Below are positions 1 to 5,295 of a DNA stretch of 5,813 nucleotides, piece after piece. The position numbers were made by a program, and so were the translations under genes. Below the pieces are notes generated by a model that was given only the letters and a program-made list of their open reading frames with translations, was not told the DNA's origin and made no database searches. The stretch's first letter is position 1; each line of letters opens with the position of its first letter. The DNA comes from Rhodococcus sp. (in: high G+C Gram-positive bacteria) (GTDB taxonomy: Bacteria > Actinomycetota > Actinomycetes > Mycobacteriales > Mycobacteriaceae): assembly GCA_012515885.1 (NCBI GenBank), contig JAAYXN010000044.1, positions 1 to 5,813 on the forward strand. Direction: 5' to 3'.

Positions 1-486
1 ACGCATGAACTCATTCGCCACCGGCACCTGTCGTACTCGCAGCTGTCGCAGCGCTTCGTGAAAGAAAACGATGCGGCCGTCGTGGTGCCGCCAGCAATTG
101 AGGGCAACGAGCGGCTCGAAGAACTGTTCGCGCGGGCATCAGAGGCGAGCCGCGTAGCGTATGCCGAACTGCTTGATGCCCTCGACGACACACTCGCTGA
201 CGAACCAAGTGCGCAGCTGCGTGCCCGAAAAGCCCGCCAGGCGGCACGGGCAGTACTGCCCAACGCCACCGAAACGAGACTGGTCGTCACCGGCAACCTT
301 CGAGCGTGGCGCCATTTCGTCGCGATGCGGGCCACCGAACATGCTGACCCTGAGATTCGCCGGGTTGCGATAGCCTGTCTCCGGCTACTCCAAGGCAGTG
401 CTCCGAACGTTTTCGGCGACTTCGAGATCACCACAACCGGTGACGGCACGGAGATCGCGTGCAGCGAGTTCGTTACGGAGGTGTGA
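1..486 (+). CDS. thyX: Flavin-dependent thymidylate synthase ThyX, 3' part (start outside window)
   Basis: ThyX makes dTMP from dUMP in the cytoplasm, using methylene-tetrahydrofolate as carbon donor and FAD/NADPH for the reduction. It is an alternative to ThyA. Reading in frame from base 1 gives 161 residues ending at the TGA 484-486. The family signature RHRX7S is complete at fragment residues 6-16 (RHRHLSYSQLS), immediately after THELI. Further on are PNATETR and the segment FVAMRATEHADPEIR, whose Arg110 corresponds to the dUMP-site Arg199 of the M. tuberculosis enzyme by my alignment from memory. That alignment puts fragment residue 1 at about residue 90 of the 250-residue M. tuberculosis protein, so about 89 N-terminal residues lie upstream and the C-terminus is full length. 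A GTG at 58 opens an apparently shorter frame, but it falls after the signature motif and is not a real start. The gene precedes dapA, as in mycobacteria. I see no lesion in it. Confidence 0.96.
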   Translation, partial: THELIRHRHLSYSQLSQRFVKENDAAVVVPPAIEGNERLEELFARASEASRVAYAELLDALDDTLADEPSAQLRARKARQAARAVLPNATETRLVVTGNLRAWRHFVAMRATEHADPEIRRVAIACLRLLQGSAPNVFGDFEITTTGDGTEIACSEFVTEV

Positions 487-516
487 GTGCTGTGCAAAGC
501 GGGCAGCGCCACCGGG

Positions 517-522
517 TAGCCT
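517..522 (+). promoter_or_regulatory. Candidate -10 box for dapA (TAGCCT), possibly leaderless
   Basis: TAGCCT fits the actinobacterial -10 pattern TANNNT. It ends 8 bases before the dapA ATG at 530, which would put transcription start on or next to the A of the start codon. There is no good Shine-Dalgarno sequence before dapA; the only G-rich stretch is GGG at 514-516, inside this box region. No clear -35 is visible: the TGTGCA at 491-496 is a poor match with a 20-base spacer. Leaderless mRNAs are common in mycobacteria and relatives. The same hexamer sits at the same place before ftsK. This is an inference from position and pattern only. Confidence 0.45.
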
Positions 523-529
523 TCTGACC

Positions 530-1435
530 ATGACCTACGGTGATCCTGCTCTGCGTGCCGACCTTCCGTTCGGCACCATCTCTACGGCTATGGTTACTCC
601 CTTCACTGCGGAGGGGAAACTGGACGTAGACGCCGGGGTTCGTCTTGCCGCCCATCTTGTTGACAACGGCTGCGACGCCCTCGTGCTGGCGGGCACCACC
701 GGTGAATCGCCCACCACCACTGAAAACGAGAAGCTAGAGCTGCTTCGCGCTGTCATCAATGCGGTGGGTGATCGGGCGCGGATCATCGCCGGTGCTGGCA
801 GTAACGACACGGCGCACAGCGTCGAACTTGCCCGGGACGCTGCGCGTGCGGGCGCGCACGGATTGCTGGTGGTGACCCCGTACTACTCGCGTCCCCCGCA
901 AGCTGGCCTCTACGCCCATTTCAAGGCTGTCGCGGACGCCACTGATCTTCCGGTGATGCTGTACGACATTCCGCCGCGCTCAGTGGTGCCTATTGAGACG
1001 GAGACGATTCGGCACCTGGCTGAACATCCGCGGATTGTGGCGGTCAAGGATGCCAAGGGCGACCTCAATGCCGGTGCAGAACTGATCGGCACCACCGACC
1101 TGCAGTTCTACTCCGGTGACGACCCACTGAACCTTCCGTGGCTGTCGGTGGGAGCTACCGGTTTCGTGTCGGTGATCGGCCACCTCGTCCCGGGCCGTCT
1201 TCGCGAGTTGCATGCAGCATTCGCGGCAGGCGATATCGCCACTGCCCGTGCGATCAACTTGAGTTTGGTCCCGGTTACTCGTTCTGTCGCCCGACTTGGC
1301 GGTGTCAGCGCGTCGAAGGCGGGGCTGCGTCTGATCGGCATCGACGTCGGCGAGCCGCGTTTGCCCCAGGTTCCACCATCTACCGAACAAATTGATCTAC
1401 TTGCTGCCGACCTTCACGCTGCGGGGGTGCTGTAA
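530..1435 (+). CDS. dapA: 4-hydroxy-tetrahydrodipicolinate synthase DapA
   Basis: DapA condenses pyruvate with aspartate semialdehyde, the first committed step towards diaminopimelate (cell wall) and lysine, in the cytoplasm. The 301-residue protein matches the usual length (M. tuberculosis 300). It is a single (beta/alpha)8 barrel of the DHDPS/NAL family. GTTGES at residues 55-60 supplies the two active-site threonines (Thr56, Thr57). TPYYSRPPQ at 116-124 carries the conserved tyrosines. Tyr145 in YDIPPRS and Arg150 are the catalytic tyrosine and substrate-binding arginine. Lys173 in VAVKDAKGD is the Schiff-base lysine. The frame is open further upstream, to a possible ATG at 398, but that stretch overlaps thyX and adds nothing family-like. 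ATG 530 gives the standard N-terminus ahead of FGTISTAMVTPF. It starts 43 bases after thyX and ends directly against rnj, indicating cotranscription with rnj. Confidence 0.97.
   Translation: MTYGDPALRADLPFGTISTAMVTPFTAEGKLDVDAGVRLAAHLVDNGCDALVLAGTTGESPTTTENEKLELLRAVINAVGDRARIIAGAGSNDTAHSVELARDAARAGAHGLLVVTPYYSRPPQAGLYAHFKAVADATDLPVMLYDIPPRSVVPIETETIRHLAEHPRIVAVKDAKGDLNAGAELIGTTDLQFYSGDDPLNLPWLSVGATGFVSVIGHLVPGRLRELHAAFAAGDIATARAINLSLVPVTRSVARLGGVSASKAGLRLIGIDVGEPRLPQVPPSTEQIDLLAADLHAAGVL
1423..1427 (+). promoter_or_regulatory. Ribosome binding site for rnj inside the dapA 3' end
   Basis: A GGGGG run lies 8 bases before the ATG at 1436, within the last codons of dapA. It supports the long rnj start, which follows the dapA TAA with no gap (TAAATG). 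Ribosomes finishing dapA would be well placed to begin rnj, so translational coupling is likely. Confidence 0.5.
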
Positions 1436-3436
1436 ATGACTCGACCACCCCGTCGCGCCGCTAAGCGTCAAGCTGGCCCACCCGCCCCGGTCGTTGACAC
1501 CCCAGCTGTCAAGGCTCCTGTTGTCGCTACTCCGCCGCAGTCAACGGCCGCGGAGCCCGCACAGTCCGGTCCTGTGAAGGCATCGTCGTCCGCGAAGAAC
1601 GGCCCCGCACACAGGGACGCGAACGCGAAAAGCTCAGGCCCGAAGAACACCGCGTCTAAAAACACCGGGCAGGGCGCGTCTCGACGTCGTCCAGGCCGCG
1701 GCGGAAACGCCGCTCCCGCGGCGGCTGGCAGCGCAGTGCCTGCCATGGCACGGCTAGGAACTCCGCCCAAGGCGCCTCGTGACGGGCTGCGCATTGTTGC
1801 GCTCGGCGGTATCGGTGAAATCGGTCGCAACATGACGGTTTTCGAGCACCGCGGAAAACTGCTGATCGTTGACTGCGGCGTGCTATTCCCGGAAGACCAG
1901 CAGCCGGGCGTCGATCTGATCCTCCCGGATTTCCGGTACATCGAAGATCGCATGGACGACGTCGAAGCGATCATCTTGACGCACGGCCACGAGGATCACA
2001 TTGGTGCGGTCCCGTTCCTGCTGCGCCTTCGCCCCGATATCCCAGTGGTGGGCGCGAAGTTCACGCTCGCTTTGGTCGCTGCCAAGGCCCGTGAGCATCG
2101 TCAGCGACCCAACCTCGTTGAGGTCATCGAGGGCCAAAGCACCACACACGGTCCGTTCGAGTGCGAGTACTTCGCGGTCAACCACTCTATCCCGGACGCA
2201 CTCGCGGTAGCGATCCGCACCGGCGCGGGTGTCGCGCTGCACACCGGCGACATCAAGCTCGATCAGCTGCCGCTGGATGGACGCCTCACCGACCTGGCAG
2301 GTTTCTCGCGCCTCGGCGATGAGGGTGTGGATATCTTCCTCGTCGACTCCACCAACGCTGAGGTGCCCGGGTTCGTCACCCCGGAACGCGAAATCGGTGG
2401 CGTACTCGACACGGTGATCGGCAAAGCCCGTCAGCGAGTAATTGTCGCGTCGTTCGCTAGCCATGTGCACCGCATCCAGCAGGTTGTTGATGTCGCCCAT
2501 CGGTACGGTCGCCGGATCGCTTTCGTGGGCCGATCCATGGTCCGCAATATGCAGATCGCTCAAGATTTGGGTTACCTGAGCGTCCCGGGCGGACTGGTCG
2601 TCGATCTCGATACTGCGGCAACGCTGCCCGACGACAAGCTGGTCCTCATTTCGACCGGCTCGCAGGGCGAACCGCTGTCAGCGCTCTCACGCATGGCTCG
2701 CGGTGAACACCGACAGATCAACATTCGTGCGGACGACCTGGTTGTTCTCGCGTCGTCACTGATCCCGGGCAACGAGAACTCGGTGTTCGCTGTCGTCAAC
2801 GGTCTCGCTAAGCGTGGCGCCACCGTCGTCACCCAGCAGAACGCGAAGGTCCACGTCTCCGGACACGCATCTGCCGGTGAGCTGCTGTACCTCTACAACG
2901 CGGTGCGGCCCACCAACGCGATGCCTGTCCACGGTGAGTGGCGGCACTTGCGTGCCAACGCGGCCCTGGCTAAAGCCACGGGCGTCCCGGAGGAGCGCAT
3001 CGTCCTCGCTGAAGACGGTGTCGTGGTGGACATGGTCGACGGTCTCGCCGAGATCGTCGGACAGGTACCGGTCGGTCACGTCTACGTCGATGGCCTGTCG
3101 GTCGGCGACGTCGGCGACTCGACCCTCTCGGACCGGTTGATTCTGGGTGAGGGCGGTTTCATTGCCATCACGATCGTCATCGATCAAAGCACGGGACGCT
3201 CTGTCGGCACGCCGGAGGTGTCTGGTCGCGGTTTCTCTGATGACCCGACAGCCCTCAAGGAAGCATCGCAACTGGTCGAGGCCGAGTTGATGCGTCTTGC
3301 TGGCGAGGGTGTGACGGAAACACATCGCATCGCGCAGGCTGTGCGACGAGTTGTGGGTCGGTGGGTGGCGGACACCTATCGTCGACGCCCGATGATCGTG
3401 CCGACTGTGATGTCGGTGCCGTCAAACAGGGCGTAA
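1436..3436 (+). CDS. rnj: Ribonuclease J (metallo-beta-lactamase / beta-CASP RNase)
   Basis: RNase J is a zinc-dependent 5'-3' exonuclease and endonuclease that matures rRNA and turns over mRNA in the cytoplasm. The 666-residue frame has four visible parts. Residues 1 to about 110 are a low-complexity tail rich in Ala, Pro, Lys and Ser, with a basic patch SRRRPGRGG at 82-90. The metallo-beta-lactamase core begins near DGLRIVALGGIGEIGRN. It contains the metal motif HGHEDH at 183-188, His250 in NHSIPD and Asp272 in HTGDIK. The beta-CASP region follows, with DSTNAE at 304-309, GRSMVRNM at 365-372 and the SGH motif at 475-477; His499 is in PVHGEWRH. A C-terminal domain ends in RRRPMIVPTVMSV. All metal ligands appear intact. 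M. tuberculosis RNase J is 558 residues and lacks the tail; corynebacterial forms have one. ATG 1436 is chosen because it abuts dapA and has a GGGGG site. ATG 1745 (residue 104) is the alternative and would give 563 residues. Confidence 0.96.
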   Translation: MTRPPRRAAKRQAGPPAPVVDTPAVKAPVVATPPQSTAAEPAQSGPVKASSSAKNGPAHRDANAKSSGPKNTASKNTGQGASRRRPGRGGNAAPAAAGSAVPAMARLGTPPKAPRDGLRIVALGGIGEIGRNMTVFEHRGKLLIVDCGVLFPEDQQPGVDLILPDFRYIEDRMDDVEAIILTHGHEDHIGAVPFLLRLRPDIPVVGAKFTLALVAAKAREHRQRPNLVEVIEGQSTTHGPFECEYFAVNHSIPDALAVAIRTGAGVALHTGDIKLDQLPLDGRLTDLAGFSRLGDEGVDIFLVDSTNAEVPGFVTPEREIGGVLDTVIGKARQRVIVASFASHVHRIQQVVDVAHRYGRRIAFVGRSMVRNMQIAQDLGYLSVPGGLVVDLDTAATLPDDKLVLISTGSQGEPLSALSRMARGEHRQINIRADDLVVLASSLIPGNENSVFAVVNGLAKRGATVVTQQNAKVHVSGHASAGELLYLYNAVRPTNAMPVHGEWRHLRANAALAKATGVPEERIVLAEDGVVVDMVDGLAEIVGQVPVGHVYVDGLSVGDVGDSTLSDRLILGEGGFIAITIVIDQSTGRSVGTPEVSGRGFSDDPTALKEASQLVEAELMRLAGEGVTETHRIAQAVRRVVGRWVADTYRRRPMIVPTVMSVPSNRA

Positions 3437-3460
3437 ACGCGTCTCCCAGCCCTGCCGAAA

Positions 3461-3496
3461 GCGAAAACTGACCGCCCTCAGGCGGTCAGTTTTCGC
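3461..3496 (+). terminator. Hairpin terminator after rnj, potentially bidirectional
   Basis: A perfect 16-base-pair inverted repeat (arms 3461-3476 and 3481-3496) encloses a four-base CTCA loop, 24 bases after the rnj stop codon. The GC-rich upper stem GACCGCC/GGCGGTC sits on an A-run in the left arm (AAAA at 3464-3467) and a T-run in the right arm (TTTT at 3490-3493). It therefore resembles an intrinsic terminator on either strand, although the U-tract is short and is part of the stem. It separates dapA-rnj from ftsK. Confidence 0.85.
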
Positions 3497-3549
3497 ATCA
3501 TATCCAATGTTGCGAGTGTGGCAGATGGAGCAGAAGGTGCCGTAGCGAC

Positions 3550-3555
3550 TAGCCT
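3550..3555 (+). promoter_or_regulatory. Candidate -10 box for ftsK (TAGCCT), possibly leaderless
   Basis: TAGCCT matches TANNNT and its last T is exactly 7 bases before the ftsK ATG at 3562, so a normal -10 to start distance would place +1 on the ATG itself. The terminator just upstream means ftsK needs its own promoter in this 65-base gap. The -35 is weak: TGGAGC at 3526-3531 with an 18-base spacer matches only half the consensus. GGTGG at 3556-3560 is too close to the ATG to act as a normal ribosome binding site, which also favours leaderless translation. Promoter function is inferred. Confidence 0.5.
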
Positions 3556-3561
3556 GGTGGC

Positions 3562-5295
3562 ATGGCAGGGAAGACTAATGCCCGCAGCTCGGCTCCCAAG
3601 ACGACCAGGTCGAGTGGGGCTCGGACAGGTGCGCGGACGGCGTCTTCGACAGCATCGAAGGCGCGTTCGTCAACGTCCAAGTCCTCGTCTTCGTCCTCGG
3701 GGACACGATCTTCTGGGGCACGTTCATCGGGCACGCGGTCCTCTGCTGCTCGTTCCGCTCCGCGTCGCAAGCCTGCGGGTTCACGCAGGCCGTCGCGTCG
3801 TCGCTCATCGAGTCCGCTGCACGTAGTTGGTCGCGGATTTGCTGCGAGTTGGGCGATGGTGGCGCGCGGAGTGGGCGCCACCACTCGGACGGTAAGCCGT
3901 GCAACTGAGATCGATGAGGGACATCGGCGTGACGGCATCGGGCTGGGTCTGCTTGCTCTTGCCGTGATCGTCGCTGGCAGCGTGTGGTTCTCTGCAGGCG
4001 GCCCTATCGGCGGGTGGATCGAGTCCGGTATCCGTGCTGTCACTGGCAGTGCTTCCGCGCTGATTCCGATTGTGGCGGTATTGGTCGCGATCATTTTGAT
4101 GCGCACCGAGCCTCGCCCAGAGGTTCGGCCACGGTTGGTGCTCGGCAGCTTGCTGTTGGGTCTGCCGATCCTCGGTCTCTGGCACCTGATCGCTGGTGCG
4201 CCCACCGATCCCGCCGACCGTTCTCGGGCAGCGGGCTTCGTGGGCTACGGCACCGCCGGCCCGCTCACTGACGGGCTGACCCTGTGGGTGTCGGTCCCGA
4301 TTCTGCTGATCGCGGCCATGTTTGGCGTTCTGCTGCTGACCGGCACCACTGTCCGTGAGGTGCCGACGAAACTGCGCACCCACTTTGGCTTCGGCCACGC
4401 CCACTACGACGAGTACAGCCACGACGGTGACTACGACCCCGCGCTGTTCGATGCTGACGGTTACCCCGTCGACGAGTTCGCGGCCGGCTCACCTCACGAG
4501 AACTACCCGACCGATGAATTCACGCGTCCGCGCCGATCACGAAAAACTGAGTCCCGCACCGAAGTGATTGGTTTGTGGGACGACGAGCCCGCGGCCGTCG
4601 CCCCGGACACCGCACCGCAGCCGGTACCGGAGGAAACTCCCAAGCCCCGCAAGAACCGCGCCCCCAAGCGCGTGGCCGCTGCCGAATCCGCGCCGCAGCA
4701 GCCGCCCATTCCTGACGTGGATAACTTCGCCATCGACCGTCAGATCGAAGGCGACTACACCCTGCCGCCGTCCTCGCTGCTGATCGTTGGTGATCCACCG
4801 AAGAAGGGGAGTGCCGCCAACGACGCGATGATCGATTCGATCACCGAGGTCCTTGAACAGTTCAAAATTGACGCAGCCGTCACCGGGTTCACCCGCGGCC
4901 CGACGGTCACCCGCTATGAGGTTGAACTCGGTCCGGGTGTGAAGGTCGAGAAGATCACCGCGCTCGCGCGCAACATCGCGTACGCAGTGGCCACCGACAA
5001 TGTCCGGCTACTGGCACCGATTCCGGGCAAGTCCGCGGTCGGTATCGAGGTGCCCAATTCGGACCGCGAAATGGTTCGCCTGTCTGACGTGCTGACAGCG
5101 CCGAGCACGCGCCGCGACCACCATCCGCTAGTGATTGGTCTCGGCAAAGACATTGAAGGCGACTTCGTGAGCGCGAACCTCGCCAAAATGCCGCACCTCC
5201 TGGTGGCCGGTTCGACCGGCTCCGGTAAGTCCAGTTTCGTCAACTCGATGTTGGTGTCACTGCTGAGCCGGGCCACCCCGATGAGGTTCGCATGA
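3562..5295 (+). CDS. ftsK: DNA translocase FtsK, N-terminal part (frame broken after Walker A)
   Basis: FtsK is a septum-anchored ATPase that pumps chromosomal DNA during division. This frame gives 577 residues. Residues 1 to about 120 are a Ser/Arg/Thr/Ala-rich, highly basic, disordered cytoplasmic tail. Four hydrophobic segments follow at roughly 126-144, 161-180, 191-211 and 239-260. Next is a linker with an acidic, tyrosine-containing stretch (281-306) and a Pro/Ala/Lys-rich stretch (345-385). The FtsK alpha domain begins near 386, and the motor starts with Walker A GSTGSGKSS at 550-558. After ATP at 571-573 the frame switches to MRFA and stops; a normal FtsK continues with DEVRM, found one frame away. 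The protein as read is truncated: mycobacterial FtsK is about 880 residues. ATG 3562 is the first start after the in-frame TAG at 3550-3552, and MAGKTNARSS resembles mycobacterial FtsK N-termini. On its own the product could sit in the membrane but lacks Walker B. Confidence 0.93.
   Translation: MAGKTNARSSAPKTTRSSGARTGARTASSTASKARSSTSKSSSSSSGTRSSGARSSGTRSSAARSAPRRKPAGSRRPSRRRSSSPLHVVGRGFAASWAMVARGVGATTRTVSRATEIDEGHRRDGIGLGLLALAVIVAGSVWFSAGGPIGGWIESGIRAVTGSASALIPIVAVLVAIILMRTEPRPEVRPRLVLGSLLLGLPILGLWHLIAGAPTDPADRSRAAGFVGYGTAGPLTDGLTLWVSVPILLIAAMFGVLLLTGTTVREVPTKLRTHFGFGHAHYDEYSHDGDYDPALFDADGYPVDEFAAGSPHENYPTDEFTRPRRSRKTESRTEVIGLWDDEPAAVAPDTAPQPVPEETPKPRKNRAPKRVAAAESAPQQPPIPDVDNFAIDRQIEGDYTLPPSSLLIVGDPPKKGSAANDAMIDSITEVLEQFKIDAAVTGFTRGPTVTRYEVELGPGVKVEKITALARNIAYAVATDNVRLLAPIPGKSAVGIEVPNSDREMVRLSDVLTAPSTRRDHHPLVIGLGKDIEGDFVSANLAKMPHLLVAGSTGSGKSSFVNSMLVSLLSRATPMRFA
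3694..3753 (+). repeat. Four tandem 15-base units coding SS(G/A)(T/A)R in FtsK tail
   Basis: Residues 45-64 of FtsK read as four consecutive pentapeptides: SSGTR, SSGAR, SSGTR, SSAAR. The DNA units are imperfect because serine codons vary (TCC, TCG, TCT, TCA), so the repeat is clearer in protein than in DNA. It follows a run of serines at 41-46 and adds to the basic, disordered cytoplasmic tail. Length variation between strains would be expected. Confidence 0.7.

Noticed and set aside
398..529. Upstream extension of dapA to an ATG at 398
   Set aside because: It overlaps thyX coding sequence, encodes nothing resembling DapA, and would add 44 residues to a protein that already has the family length from ATG 530.
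1883..2563. Minus-strand open frame of 226 codons inside rnj
   Set aside because: It is a shadow of the metallo-beta-lactamase/beta-CASP coding region, with no recognisable domain and no start context.
3518..3826. Plus-strand 102-codon frame overlapping the ftsK start
   Set aside because: Its arginine/proline-rich translation is the out-of-frame reading of the Ser/Arg tail of FtsK. The ftsK frame has the better start and the family match.
5272..5283. Programmed -1 ribosomal frameshifting to produce full-length FtsK
   Set aside because: The codons GCC ACC CCG ATG contain no X XXY YYZ slippery heptamer, the Thr and Pro tRNAs would re-pair poorly after slipping, and FtsK is not known to use frameshifting. 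The downstream hairpin starts too close to serve as a standard stimulator.
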